From the NCBI RefSeq assembly GCF_002902285.1, contig NZ_PPRU01000004.1, positions 62,001-126,000 on the forward strand: DNA of 64,000 bases, written 5' to 3'. The stretch comes from Staphylococcus simulans (GTDB taxonomy: Bacteria; Bacillota; Bacilli; Staphylococcales; Staphylococcaceae). Both the position numbers and the translations under genes were made by a program. The notes under the pieces were generated by a model. The model searched no databases. It saw only the letters and a program-made list of their open reading frames with translations, and was not told the DNA's origin. Positions 28,231-38,753 of the stretch are shown here, piece by piece. Every line of letters begins with the position of its first letter. The first letter of the stretch is position 1.

Positions 28231-28851
28231 TTATTCAGCTGGTACAGAACTTAACGTTATAATTTCATCCGCCAATTGTTCTGCTTCGTAATTAGAATGT
28301 GTCACAAAAATAATCGGGATTTGCCATTCATCAAAGAGTCGTTTCACTAAACGCATACTTTCTTCTTTCGTCGCATCATCCAAACTAGAAAATGGTTCAT
28401 CTAATAAAAGTAAATCAGGACGTGTGCTTAATGCACGTGCTAATGCGACACGTTGTGCTTCCCCGCCTGATAATCTAGCTGGAAATTGTTTTTGTAAATA
28501 ACTGATGTTTAATTGATGCATCAACGCTGTAATATGTTCAGAAGGTTGCGCCATAAACGTGATATTTTGAAAAACTGTCATATTCGGAAACAATTGATAG
28601 TCCTGAAATAAATAGCCTAAATGACGCTCTTGAATTTTAACATTCACAGATGATTGCGTATCCGTTAACACACGTTCGTTGACTTTGATATAAGCGTTAT
28701 CTGCAGCCCTTAAGCCTGCGATCATATTCAAAACAGTCGTTTTCCCCACTCCTGAAGGTCCTCGTATCGCATAAATTTTAGGTACTGTATCTTGAATATC
28801 TAACTTCAGTAACTGTCCTTTTAATTGATGTGTAATTTGGATGGTCAACAT
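28231..28851 (-). CDS. modC: Molybdate ABC transporter ATP-binding protein ModC (short form)
   Basis: A 206-residue ATPase: Walker A GPSGVGKTT, signature LSGGEAQRVALARAL, Walker B LLLLDEPFSSLD and H-loop VTHSNYEAEQLAD. It ends right after the ATPase core and so lacks the C-terminal TOBE/Mop molybdate-binding domain of the longer E. coli-type ModC. It starts 1 base after modB, so modABC is one operon. Substrate is assigned from modA/modB and the surrounding Moco genes. Confidence 0.92.
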   Translation of the reverse strand: MLTIQITHQLKGQLLKLDIQDTVPKIYAIRGPSGVGKTTVLNMIAGLRAADNAYIKVNERVLTDTQSSVNVKIQERHLGYLFQDYQLFPNMTVFQNITFMAQPSEHITALMHQLNISYLQKQFPARLSGGEAQRVALARALSTRPDLLLLDEPFSSLDDATKEESMRLVKRLFDEWQIPIIFVTHSNYEAEQLADEIITLSSVPAE

Positions 28852-28852
28852 C

Positions 28853-29530
28853 TTAATCCACCTCCAAATAACGATCTTTGTTCATTAAGTTAATCGTACC
28901 AATAACAGTAATCGCAAATGCGACTAATACTAATACCCATAGCCAAGCTTGGTTCTCTTTGCCTTGTTCAACTAAGAAATAAATCTCTAAAGGCAACGTA
29001 TTGGTTTTATTTGGAATATAACCCGCTACCATTAAGGTTGCGCCGAACTCACCGATTGCACGCGCAAATGCCATCATCACACCAGATAAAATAGCACGCT
29101 TTGATAGCGGTAAAATCAGTCTGAAGAAAATTTTATTTTCACTTGCACCCATTGTTCGTGCTGTATTCAACATTTTATGATTAATACCTCTAAAACCTTG
29201 AATCGTATGTTGATACATTAACGGAAAACTGACAATCACAGAGGCAATAATTGCACCAGTGATTGTGAATATGACAGGCATATGTAAAACATTTGTCATA
29301 AATGCGCCTACAGGGCTTCGTGGTGAGAAAACAATTAATAATAAGAACCCCATGACTGTCGGAGGTAACACAATCGGCAGGATAATAATACTCTCAAGAA
29401 GTGTCACAATACGTCCACGACGTCGATATAACAGTCTTGAAATTAAAATCCCAAGTACTGTTACAATAATCGTGCTGATTACAGCCACTTCAATTGATAT
29501 CCAAAATGGCGTTAAATCAGGCATTTCCAC
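28853..29530 (-). CDS. modB: Molybdate ABC transporter permease ModB
   Basis: A 225-residue permease with about five membrane helices and the cytoplasmic EAA-type loop ARTMGASENKIFFRLILPLS that docks to ModC. EFGATLMVAGYIPNKTNTLP is the ModB signature. It follows modA by 5 bases. Confidence 0.95.
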   Translation of the reverse strand: MEMPDLTPFWISIEVAVISTIIVTVLGILISRLLYRRRGRIVTLLESIIILPIVLPPTVMGFLLLIVFSPRSPVGAFMTNVLHMPVIFTITGAIIASVIVSFPLMYQHTIQGFRGINHKMLNTARTMGASENKIFFRLILPLSKRAILSGVMMAFARAIGEFGATLMVAGYIPNKTNTLPLEIYFLVEQGKENQAWLWVLVLVAFAITVIGTINLMNKDRYLEVD

Positions 29531-29535
29531 TCCTC

Positions 29536-30300
29536 CTACGCTTCAAATTGATAATCTTTTAAGATTTGTTTCGCTTCATCTGATTTTAAGAACTCAATCC
29601 AAGCTTTCGCTGTCTTATTATCAGATGTTATTCCGGCTTCATAAACAATCGGTTGTTTTAATTTCACCGATTCGATTTCTTTTACTTTATCATTTTTAGT
29701 TTTGTTTTTATATAAATCCGTTTTATAAACAAAACCGAGTTGCGCGTTCCCTTTTTCCACATAATTCAAGACTTGACGGACATCTTTCGCAAAGACAAGA
29801 TGATCTTTAACGCTGCTGTATAATCCATTGTCTTTTAAGTAACCTTCTGCGTATTTACCTGCAGGTACAGAGTTCACTTCGCCTATCGCAAGTTTTTGTC
29901 CATCTTTTAAACCTTTGACTGATTTTAAATCAGTGCCTTGTTCACCAATTAATACAAGTTGATTTCGCGCATAATCATAAGTGTTATCAGCTTTCTTCTT
30001 ATCTTTTAACGCTTGGACATCTTTTGTGTTGGCTGACATAAACACATCAACAGGTGCACCTTTTTCAATTTGTTGTCTTAACGATCCTGATCCGCCGTAG
30101 TTAAATGTAATATCAACATCTGAATGTTTTTTCTTAAATGCTGTTTCTAAATCTTTCGTCACATCCGTTAAACTTGCGGCAGCTGCGACATGTAAAGTAT
30201 TTTCTTTTTGATTACTGTTTGTTTCTTTTTTATCATTTGAACATCCAACAACAACTAAGCAGACGCTCAACAGTATAACCGCAAAGTATTTCAACTTCAT
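29536..30300 (-). CDS. modA: Molybdate-binding lipoprotein ModA
   Basis: A 254-residue substrate-binding protein with a lipoprotein signal (VCLVVVGCS, lipid on Cys20), so it is anchored outside the membrane. AAASLTDV near the mature N-terminus, YGGSGSLRQQIEKGAPVDVF and VNSVPAGKYA are conserved ModA oxyanion-binding segments. First gene of modABC, with its own promoter at 30339-30367. AGGAGG precedes the ATG. Confidence 0.95.
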   Translation of the reverse strand: MKLKYFAVILLSVCLVVVGCSNDKKETNSNQKENTLHVAAAASLTDVTKDLETAFKKKHSDVDITFNYGGSGSLRQQIEKGAPVDVFMSANTKDVQALKDKKKADNTYDYARNQLVLIGEQGTDLKSVKGLKDGQKLAIGEVNSVPAGKYAEGYLKDNGLYSSVKDHLVFAKDVRQVLNYVEKGNAQLGFVYKTDLYKNKTKNDKVKEIESVKLKQPIVYEAGITSDNKTAKAWIEFLKSDEAKQILKDYQFEA

Positions 30301-30338
30301 CTTGAAGAAGCCTCCTAAAAATGATTAATTCACTCTCG

Positions 30339-30367
30339 ATTATACGCTTTCGGTCCATAAATTCCAA
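30339..30367 (-). promoter_or_regulatory. Promoter of modABC
   Basis: Reverse strand -35 TTGGAA (30362-30367), 17-base spacer, perfect -10 TATAAT (30339-30344). No ModE-like palindrome was recognised. Confidence 0.6.
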
Positions 30368-30403
30368 TTTGAATTTAACCATTATCTTTTGTATTCGCAC
30401 AAG

Positions 30404-30430
30404 AAAAAAGGCCAATATGACATTGACCTT
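30404..30430 (-). terminator. Terminator of the galKET operon
   Basis: Reverse-strand AAGGTCAAT / ATTGGCCTT (one G-U pair) followed by TTTTT. Confidence 0.85.
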
Positions 30431-30440
30431 TTGATTATAA

Positions 30441-31934
30441 TTATAAAGTTTGAACAAAACGTTTAAAGGCTTCTAAGCCTTCAGTATCACGTTTAAACAC
30501 ACCTGCATCTTCTAAGACACGTTTGAATTTCTGACCTACAGCATCTAAAACAATACCTTCAGCATTTTCAGGTGTAAATTGATGTTTCTCTTTTAGTTCA
30601 TCTGCGAAATCTTGATGCACACCTAAATCTATATCAGTTTCACCTAAAACATATTGTTCGACTTGTTTAAGCTCATGTTTTAAACGTGCTGGTAAAATCG
30701 CAGTTCCCATCACTTCGATTAAACCGATGTTTTCTTTTTTAATGTGTTGTACATCTTGGTGCGGATGGAAAATACCATCTGGATAATCTTCTGATGTTTG
30801 ATTGTCTCTTAGTACTAAATCTAATTCAAAACGACCTGTTTCTTGACGGTAACGTGCAATCGGTGTGATGGTATGATGACGTTCGCCCTCCTCACTTTGT
30901 GCTTTGACTTGAACACTTTCATCACTGTACGCATTCCATTGATTGAAAATATGTTCTGCCGCATCAATGAGTTGTGCTTGATTATTACCTTTTAAACGGA
31001 TTACACTCATCGGCCAATCTAACAACACCGCTTCTACTTCAGGATAATCATCAATAGTAAAACGTTCTATTTCTGTCGCATTATCCATCGGGAAAGTGTG
31101 GCGCCCTGTTTGGTAATGGTTGTGAGACAAGATTGAACCGCCTACAATCGGCAAGTCCGCATTAGATCCCGCAAAATAGTGCGGAAATTGCTTCACAAAG
31201 TCTAATAAATTCACAAAAGTTTGTCGTCCGATCTTCATTGGCACATGTTGTGCAGATAATACGATACTATGTTCTGGGAAATAAGCGTATGGTGAAAATT
31301 GGAATCCCCAGTCTTCTCCATCTAACTTAATACGCGCAATTCGGTGATTACGACGTGCTGCTTGGGTTACAGAACCTTGGTAACCTTCATTTTCCATACA
31401 TAACGCACATAAAGGATAACTTGTTTGTTTTGCTTCTCTTGCTGCCGCAATTTCTTTCGCATCTTTTTCAGGTTTAGACATATTAATTGTAATTTCTAAG
31501 TCACCATAGTTCGTTGGTGTATAGAAATGAATATTTTGTGCGATGGCATCTGCCTTAATATAGTGGTTGCGCATACAAATATCATATAAATATTGCGTCG
31601 CTTTCTCCGGGCTGTCTTGATACAACTGTCTAAAGTTGCGATTAATAGTTGAAGGTTTCGGTGTGATTAAATCTAATAGTTTCGTTTCAACCATTTCTTT
31701 TTGATATACCGCATCTTCTATTAAGTGATGTTCAATCATTCGATTAATCCAGTGTTGTGCAATCGCATTCGGTGTATCAAGTTCTGAGATATCTCTCTCC
31801 TCATGTTCGATATCTTCTGCTTGTGTAATCTCTAGCACTAGGTTTTGAATATAGAAAGCATCTTCCTTTTCAAAGTCCCCATATTCTACTGCATATGAAA
31901 TAAAGCGTTGTATCAGCTGTTGATTCAGCTTCAT
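30441..31934 (-). CDS. galT: UDP-glucose--hexose-1-phosphate uridylyltransferase (Firmicute type)
   Basis: A 497-residue class II GalT of the Leloir pathway, exchanging UMP between UDP-glucose and galactose-1-phosphate. The start at 31934 (MKLNQQLIQRFISY) is selected by GGGAGG upstream; longer readings enter galE. SHNHYQTGRHTFPM carries the family's His-rich active-site segment. It follows galE by 16 bases and ends at a terminator. The staphylococcal galT of S. xylosus is of the same type. Confidence 0.95.
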   Translation of the reverse strand: MKLNQQLIQRFISYAVEYGDFEKEDAFYIQNLVLEITQAEDIEHEERDISELDTPNAIAQHWINRMIEHHLIEDAVYQKEMVETKLLDLITPKPSTINRNFRQLYQDSPEKATQYLYDICMRNHYIKADAIAQNIHFYTPTNYGDLEITINMSKPEKDAKEIAAAREAKQTSYPLCALCMENEGYQGSVTQAARRNHRIARIKLDGEDWGFQFSPYAYFPEHSIVLSAQHVPMKIGRQTFVNLLDFVKQFPHYFAGSNADLPIVGGSILSHNHYQTGRHTFPMDNATEIERFTIDDYPEVEAVLLDWPMSVIRLKGNNQAQLIDAAEHIFNQWNAYSDESVQVKAQSEEGERHHTITPIARYRQETGRFELDLVLRDNQTSEDYPDGIFHPHQDVQHIKKENIGLIEVMGTAILPARLKHELKQVEQYVLGETDIDLGVHQDFADELKEKHQFTPENAEGIVLDAVGQKFKRVLEDAGVFKRDTEGLEAFKRFVQTL

Positions 31935-31950
31935 GATACGGCCTCCCTTT

Positions 31951-32943
31951 TTATTTATCTTCGTAGCCATTCGGATGTGCGCGGTGCCAATGCCAAGCAG
32001 TTTCAATAATTTCATGAATATCATCATGTTTCGGCTCCCAGCCTAACACGTTACGTGCTTTATCACTTGAAGCGATTAATTTACTTGGATCACCTGCACG
32101 ACGTTTGCCGATTTCTGATTTAATCTTTTCACCAGTCGCTTGGCGTGCTGCTTCCACAATTTCAATAACAGAATAACCTTGACTGCTGCCTAAGTTGAAT
32201 GCGCCGCTCTCACCGCCATCTTTTAAGTAACGATACGCTAAAATATGCGCTTCAATTAAATCTGTGACATGTAAATAATCTCTGACACATGAACCATCTT
32301 CTGTATCATAATCTACACCGAATATCGTAATCGCATCTCGTTGTCCTAACGCTGCTTCTAATACAATAGGAATTAAATGTGTTTCCGGATTATGATCTTC
32401 ACCAATCGTATCATCTTCACGTGCACCTGCGACGTTGAAGTAACGTAATGCTGCATAGTTCATACCATATGCGTTATGACACCAATGCATCATTTTTTCC
32501 ATCATCAATTTACTTTCGCCATAAGGGTTGGTCGGTGCTTTTTTCGCATCCTCTGTAATCGGGACAACATCTGGTTCACCATAAACTGCTGCTGTTGAAG
32601 AAAAGACAATATCATTCACATCATGTGCTTTCATCACTTCAAGCAACACTTGCATACCATAGACGTTATTATTGAAATAATCTAAAGGTTTCTCTACCGA
32701 TTCTCCAACTAATGAATAAGCACAAAAATGGAAGACACCTTCAACATTTTCCGTTGCGAACACTTGATTTAAGAATTCGCTGTCACGGATATCTCCTTCA
32801 TAAAAACGTGCTGCTTTAGGCACGGCACCTCTATGACCTGTTCCTAAATTATCCACCACTGCGACATCATAACCAGCATCTATCAATTGATGCGCTGCAT
32901 GGCTGCCGATATAACCGGCACCGCCTAATACTAAAACTGACAT
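31951..32943 (-). CDS. galE: UDP-glucose 4-epimerase
   Basis: A 330-residue extended SDR. The NAD loop GGAGYIGSHAAHQL, Ser-Ser-Thr at 115-117, and the catalytic Tyr141 and Lys145 in NPYGESKLMMEK are intact. It interconverts UDP-galactose and UDP-glucose. It sits 11 bases after galK in the operon. Confidence 0.97.
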   Translation of the reverse strand: MSVLVLGGAGYIGSHAAHQLIDAGYDVAVVDNLGTGHRGAVPKAARFYEGDIRDSEFLNQVFATENVEGVFHFCAYSLVGESVEKPLDYFNNNVYGMQVLLEVMKAHDVNDIVFSSTAAVYGEPDVVPITEDAKKAPTNPYGESKLMMEKMMHWCHNAYGMNYAALRYFNVAGAREDDTIGEDHNPETHLIPIVLEAALGQRDAITIFGVDYDTEDGSCVRDYLHVTDLIEAHILAYRYLKDGGESGAFNLGSSQGYSVIEIVEAARQATGEKIKSEIGKRRAGDPSKLIASSDKARNVLGWEPKHDDIHEIIETAWHWHRAHPNGYEDK

Positions 32944-32954
32944 GATTTTCCTCC

Positions 32955-34121
32955 TTAAAGTTCGATTGTTTTCACGCCGTCACCGATATTGACATGGTAA
33001 AACGATGGCGCATAACCAATCTTGTCTGTATAAATACGAGAGACTTCATCTTCTAAATCTTTAACTTTTGATTGATGAACTAAAGCAATCGCACATCCTG
33101 CGAATCCTGCACCTGTCATACGTGCACCAAGGACTCCATCAACATTTTGTGCAGATTCTGCTAAAGTATCTAGCTCTTTGCCCGTCACTTCATAATCATC
33201 CTTCAATGAAGCATGGCTTTGGTTTAATAATTCACCAAAGCGTTCAAAGTCTGATTGCGCTAAAGCATCATACGCTTCTTTAACACGTGCGTTTTCAGTA
33301 ACTGCGTGACGTGCACGACGACGTATCGTTTCATCTTCAATTAAATGCGCATATTTTTCGAACGTTTCAACGTCTAAATGTCCTAACGCTTCAATATCCA
33401 ATTCTTGTTGAAGTAACGCTAATGCTTTCTGACATTCTTCTAACCGTTCATTATATTTAGATTCTGCTAATTCACGACGCTTATTCGTATTCATAATAGA
33501 AATCGTGTAATCTCCGAATTCAGTTGGAACATAATGATACTCTAACGTATGCGTATCTAATAAAATCGCTTGATCCTTTTGACCCATACCCACAATGAAC
33601 TGGTCCATAATACCTGAATTGACACCGATAAATTTATTTTCTACTTTACGTCCAAGTTGAATTAATTCTAAGCGCTCTACATCTAAGTTAAAGAGTTGTT
33701 TCATTAACCAACCTGTCAGCATTTCAATAGAAGCTGAAGAAGATAAACTTGCGCCGTTTGGAATGTTACCTTCAACGATGACATCAAAGCCTGAGTCAAT
33801 TTTGTAACCCGCTTCAATTAAAAACTTAACCATGCCTTTTGGATAGTTCGCCCAACTATGGTCAGCATTGAAATCTAAATCATCTAATGAAAATGAAATA
33901 ATACCTTTTTCCTCAAAGTTCAAAGAGTAAAAACGAATCGTACGATCTTCACGTTTACGTGCTAAACCGTATGTGCCTAATTCAATAGCAGCTGGGAATA
34001 CATAACCGCCATTATAATCTGTATGCTCTCCGATCAAATTAATACGTCCTGGTGCGAATGCGGCAACATCTGGCTTTGTTTCAAAATGCTTTTCAAATTG
34101 CGTTTGCATAGATGCCAACAT
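32955..34121 (-). CDS. galK: Galactokinase
   Basis: A 388-residue GHMP kinase phosphorylating galactose at C1. The galactokinase signature GRINLIGEHTDYNGGYVFP, the ATP loop GNIPNGASLSSSASIEML and the C-terminal MTGAGFAGCAIALV are present. The start at 34121 is 7 bases behind GAGAGGAG. First gene of the galKET operon, with a promoter that carries GalR-type repeats. Confidence 0.97.
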   Translation of the reverse strand: MLASMQTQFEKHFETKPDVAAFAPGRINLIGEHTDYNGGYVFPAAIELGTYGLARKREDRTIRFYSLNFEEKGIISFSLDDLDFNADHSWANYPKGMVKFLIEAGYKIDSGFDVIVEGNIPNGASLSSSASIEMLTGWLMKQLFNLDVERLELIQLGRKVENKFIGVNSGIMDQFIVGMGQKDQAILLDTHTLEYHYVPTEFGDYTISIMNTNKRRELAESKYNERLEECQKALALLQQELDIEALGHLDVETFEKYAHLIEDETIRRRARHAVTENARVKEAYDALAQSDFERFGELLNQSHASLKDDYEVTGKELDTLAESAQNVDGVLGARMTGAGFAGCAIALVHQSKVKDLEDEVSRIYTDKIGYAPSFYHVNIGDGVKTIEL

Positions 34122-34150
34122 AATATAACTCCTCTCACAAGGTAAATTTA

Positions 34151-34197
34151 TTAGTAAACACAATTAAAGTTTATTTGTTTACTAAATGTTTTGTCAA
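34151..34197 (-). promoter_or_regulatory. galK promoter with GalR operator half-sites
   Basis: Reverse strand: -35 TTGACA (34192-34197), 18-base spacer, -10 TAAACT (34168-34173). The perfect inverted repeat TTAGTAAACA (34151-34160) / TGTTTACTAA (34176-34185) overlaps spacer and start region. The heptamer AGTAAAC recurs in the galR promoter, so GalR repression is likely. Confidence 0.65.
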
Positions 34198-34205
34198 CAC
34201 TTTCA

Positions 34206-35261
<1,056 letters not shown>

Positions 35262-35351
35262 CTTTTCATTTTAAATAATGAAACATTTCATGCAAATCTT
35301 TTTTGTAAATTGAAGTGATGTAGTATATTGTTAAATTAAGGAGTCATGCAT

Positions 35352-36161
35352 ATGAATAAAGATAAAGATGTTTTAACGAATCAGACAATTGTCCGCTTTG
35401 AAGATGGAGAATTATTTGAAACAACTGATAGTTATGTTACAGAATTTCCATTAACTGTCATGGTTAATGGCGAAGAATTTGCAACCGTCATCTGCAGTCC
35501 AGACCACATGGAAGAATTGGTGCTGGGCTTTTTAGCGTCTGAAGGTGCAATTTTAAAACGCAGTGAATTGAAATCGATTCAAATAGATGACAGCAAGGGG
35601 TTTGCACATGTTGAATTAACGAAAGACTTAGGGGATCGTTTCGAGTATTCAACCAAGCGCATGATTGCTTCATGTTGCGGTAAAAGTCGTGAGTTTTATT
35701 TCCAAAATGATGCGGCAGTAGCTAAGACGTCATTGTCGAATATCACACTCACACCTCAACAGGTCATCAATATGATGACGAGACTACAAACTGCAAGTAA
35801 ACTGTTCAAACGTACAGGCGGCTTGCATAACGCAGCCATCAGCGACGGAGATGCTTTCTTTGAACACCGTCAAGATATCGGTCGACATAACGCACTCGAT
35901 AAGTTATATGGTTTCTGTATTGAACGTCATATTCCTGTTCGAGACAAAGTATTAATTTTCAGCGGTCGTATTTCATCAGAAATTCTGATTAAAGCGGCTA
36001 AAATCGGAGTTGGTGTTATTCTTTCTAAATCCGCACCGACTACGTTAGCTGTGACGCTTGCGAATGACTTAAACATAACAGCCATTGGATTTATCAGAGA
36101 TGGCAACTTCAATATTTATAGTCACCCAGAACGAATAAAAGCTGTGTCCTCACAAGATTAA
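35352..36161 (+). CDS. fdhD: Formate dehydrogenase accessory sulfurtransferase FdhD
   Basis: A 269-residue protein that passes sulfur from a cysteine desulfurase to the Mo-bisMGD cofactor of formate dehydrogenase. The catalytic cysteine pair is in SCCGKSREF, and GGLHNAAISDGDAFFEHRQDIGRHNALDKLYG and FSGRISSEILIKA are conserved. The ATG at 35352 is 8 bases behind AAGGAG; an earlier ATG at 35346 is too close. It lies beyond the gal genes from the Moco cluster, and its target enzyme is probably encoded just past the right end of the window. Confidence 0.95.
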   Translation: MNKDKDVLTNQTIVRFEDGELFETTDSYVTEFPLTVMVNGEEFATVICSPDHMEELVLGFLASEGAILKRSELKSIQIDDSKGFAHVELTKDLGDRFEYSTKRMIASCCGKSREFYFQNDAAVAKTSLSNITLTPQQVINMMTRLQTASKLFKRTGGLHNAAISDGDAFFEHRQDIGRHNALDKLYGFCIERHIPVRDKVLIFSGRISSEILIKAAKIGVGVILSKSAPTTLAVTLANDLNITAIGFIRDGNFNIYSHPERIKAVSSQD

Positions 36162-36183
36162 CTTGTGAAACACAGCTTTTTTG
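36138..36183. terminator. Bidirectional terminator overlapping the fdhD 3' end
   Basis: AAGCTGTGT / ACACAGCTT plus inner CACAAG / CTTGTG. The left arm lies within the last fdhD codons. A- and T-rich ends serve fdhD and the converging GNAT gene. Confidence 0.85.
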
Positions 36184-36188
36184 TTTGC

Positions 36189-36944
36189 TTATATATTCTC
36201 TTTTATCACACTATAACAATAACTGATGAAGGTATAGCCTTGTTTAATATACATTTCCTTGGCAGTATCTTCACCGTCTGCGATTAAAATCAAAGGTTTA
36301 TGCTTGGCATAATTTGCGACAAATCCCTGCATAGCACGTCCGATTCCTTGTCCACGCATTTCTTTGATCACACCGAAACTATCGATTTCAATCGTTTCTT
36401 CTGATTCAATCATATCTAATGTGCCGACTGGTTGATTATCTTTATAAGCAATCACCCGCTTCACATTCGTTGCGCCGTCAAATTGTTGTCTTAAAGTTTT
36501 AACCACTTCGTCTGCGTAGTCTTTACCGTAATCCAGTGAAAAATAACGACAGATTTTCAAATAATCATCCAAATGATAAATATCGACAAAACGGATATCT
36601 AAACCATCTGGAATGTCACCTGCAAGCTCATGTGCTTCGATCGCATACATTTCTAACAACACAACATCAAAATTCTCTCGTTCAAAATATGTACGAAACG
36701 TGGAATCTAAAGGTGTGTTTTCTGGAAAAGTAAATGCCAAATGGCGACTCTCTTGTTTGAGATGTGCGTGTGTTTGTGTTTTGACATCTTCTAACCAAGT
36801 TTCAAACGTCGGCATGTCATGATATACCCATTTGTTCGTATAATACGTTAAAGGTTCTTGTGGTGTTAAATAAATCGTCTTTTGTTCATCTTCATAAGCA
36901 ATCGTTCCAGGTTGATCAATTAATCGCATGGATAGCGGCCCCAT
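36189..36944 (-). CDS. GNAT family N-acetyltransferase
   Basis: A 251-residue protein with a C-terminal GNAT domain: strand IDSFGVIKEM, acetyl-CoA loop RGQGIGRAMQGFVANYA, then LIADGEDTAKEMYIKQGYTFISYCYSV. The N-terminal half is an additional domain. AGAGGG precedes the first ATG. Substrate unknown. It is followed on the same strand from bioY by 22 bases, so it may be co-transcribed with bioY. Confidence 0.82.
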   Translation of the reverse strand: MGPLSMRLIDQPGTIAYEDEQKTIYLTPQEPLTYYTNKWVYHDMPTFETWLEDVKTQTHAHLKQESRHLAFTFPENTPLDSTFRTYFERENFDVVLLEMYAIEAHELAGDIPDGLDIRFVDIYHLDDYLKICRYFSLDYGKDYADEVVKTLRQQFDGATNVKRVIAYKDNQPVGTLDMIESEETIEIDSFGVIKEMRGQGIGRAMQGFVANYAKHKPLILIADGEDTAKEMYIKQGYTFISYCYSVIKENI

Positions 36945-36966
36945 CTTTATCCCTCTTTCTGCTACC

Positions 36967-37518
36967 TCAGAAACGAATCAATTGTTTAAAGCGTGTGTGA
37001 TTCAATAATGCTGCACCGATTAAGCATGCGATAATCGCTTTAATAATATCCCCCGGCATAAAGACAAATGATAAAAAGAATGCTTTTGATAATGGCATAT
37101 GTGTAATCACGCCCATAATTAATGTGCCGACAATGTCTAATAATAAGACACCCGCAATTAATGTAGGTAAAAATAAACGACCGAAATTGATTCGTTCTAT
37201 AGATTTATCGCGCGCATACCCAATTAAGAAAGCGACGACTGGATATAAGAATAAGAAACCTGCTGATGGACCAGCAAAAACTCCTATACCGCCACGACCG
37301 CCTGATAGTACAGGTAAACCGCACGCTGCTAAAATTAAAAATACAATTACGCTTAATGTACCATACTTTTTGCCTAAAAGAATACCTGCTAGAAAAATAC
37401 CGACATTCTGCAAGACAATCGGTACTGGCATGAATGGAAGCGGAATAGGTGGAATCAGACCAAGCAATGCGATAATAGCTGTCATAATCGCAGTAAATGT
37501 GATATGTTTTGTTGTCAT
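36967..37518 (-). CDS. bioY: Biotin transporter substrate-binding subunit BioY
   Basis: A 183-residue, six-helix ECF-transporter S component. GVFLGILLGKKYG-like text here reads LAGILLGKKYGTLSVIVFL, and GGRGGIGVFAGPSAGFLFLYPVVAF is the BioY signature. It works with a shared EcfAA'T module encoded elsewhere. GAGGAGG precedes the ATG. The promoter carries a BirA-type inverted repeat, which independently supports biotin as substrate. Confidence 0.95.
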   Translation of the reverse strand: MTTKHITFTAIMTAIIALLGLIPPIPLPFMPVPIVLQNVGIFLAGILLGKKYGTLSVIVFLILAACGLPVLSGGRGGIGVFAGPSAGFLFLYPVVAFLIGYARDKSIERINFGRLFLPTLIAGVLLLDIVGTLIMGVITHMPLSKAFFLSFVFMPGDIIKAIIACLIGAALLNHTRFKQLIRF

Positions 37519-37549
37519 AATATAACCTCCTCAAAATCTTACATGGAAG

Positions 37550-37592
37550 ATTATATCACATATGTTAACTTTAATTTACGATAAGTTAACAT
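37550..37592 (-). promoter_or_regulatory. BirA-type operator and -10 of bioY
   Basis: Perfect 10-bp arms ATGTTAACTT (37562-37571) and AAGTTAACAT (37583-37592), i.e. TGTTAAC-N15-GTTAACA, matching the Gram-positive BirA box. A reverse-strand TATAAT (37550-37555) follows, so bound BirA would cover the promoter. Confidence 0.75.
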
Positions 37593-37614
37593 TTATTTGT
37601 ATAATTTTACACGT

Positions 37615-38559
37615 CTAGACACGAACCTTTGCGGCAAGGTTTGTCATGTAGTCAAAGAATGCATCTCTGTGCACATCATCGATTAATCTGATTGTACGGC
37701 CACCCTCTTGAACACGTTTAGTTCGTCCTTGACTCGGTCCTTTTGTAATCACTTCTGTTTGTACTTCTTCAACATGTACTAACTCAGGTTTTCCGACAGA
37801 AGCTGTTGTTAAGACATCCCATAAGAAATACGTAGAGTTCGTCACAAAATGCGTTAATGGCGGAACTGCAGCATAACAAACACCTAAGAAATCTACACCT
37901 AAAATATCACGTTGATCTGCCCACATTTGTCTGACATCAATTGTTAACGGCACTTTATTTGTACTTTCTAACGCAACCATATCAATCGCAATATCTGTAT
38001 CAAAAACCGTTGCGACTGCTTCTGGATCCCAAAAGGCATTCCATTCTGCAGTTCCATCATGTTCAGGTTCTTCAACATTGCCTTTCGTTAAGAATGTTCC
38101 CCCCATCCATACTAAGCGTTCAATTTTTTCTGTGATATGCGGAGCAACCTCTAATGCTTTAGCCAAATCTGTTAAAGGTCCAGTAAATAACAAGGTTACT
38201 GGTTTCTTACTCGCTTCTAATTTTTCTATTATATCTTCATATGCTTCAAGTTCTGATTGCGATGCTCGTTGTTCAGTACGTGATTCATTCAATACTGGTA
38301 ATGCATCTACAAAGAAGGCATGCATACGCCATTCTTTAGGAAATGGATTCTTCCCTCTTTGTGATGATGCGGCAACTTTTAAATCTCTATCTGAAAAGCG
38401 GTTAATGATTTTAATAGACGCACTCACTGCGGGTTCTACATAACTGTCAGCACCAATTGCGCTGACACCGATTAATTCAACATCTTCCATCTGTAGTAAT
38501 AAAAAGAGAGACACTAAATCATCTACACCGCCATCGTGGTTGAAATATATTTGTTTCAT
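37615..38559 (-). CDS. Inosine-uridine preferring nucleoside hydrolase family protein
   Basis: A 314-residue IUNH-family enzyme that splits ribonucleosides into ribose and base. The Asp-rich calcium site at the N-terminus reads FNHDGGVDDLVSLFLLL, slightly different from the usual DxDxGxDD (the first Asp is Asn here). LLFTGPLTDLAKAL and MGGTFLTKGNVEEPEHDGTAEWNAFWDPEA are conserved. TTGGAGG precedes the ATG. It is divergent from the acyl-CoA dehydrogenase-like gene. Preferred nucleoside unknown. Confidence 0.9.
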   Translation of the reverse strand: MKQIYFNHDGGVDDLVSLFLLLQMEDVELIGVSAIGADSYVEPAVSASIKIINRFSDRDLKVAASSQRGKNPFPKEWRMHAFFVDALPVLNESRTEQRASQSELEAYEDIIEKLEASKKPVTLLFTGPLTDLAKALEVAPHITEKIERLVWMGGTFLTKGNVEEPEHDGTAEWNAFWDPEAVATVFDTDIAIDMVALESTNKVPLTIDVRQMWADQRDILGVDFLGVCYAAVPPLTHFVTNSTYFLWDVLTTASVGKPELVHVEEVQTEVITKGPSQGRTKRVQEGGRTIRLIDDVHRDAFFDYMTNLAAKVRV

Positions 38560-38753
38560 GTTCTACCTCCAAAATTTATGTATATTACTTATTAAATTGA
38601 AATTCACAACAAATGTAAAGTAAGCATTTAACCAGAAATTTAATTGTATGATGTCTAGCTTTTCTCGTAAAACAAATGCAGACCGCTAAAAACTACCAAC
38701 TCTCTATTCCGAGTGATACACTAAACTTAACAAGGCAACAAACGTCAGGAGGA

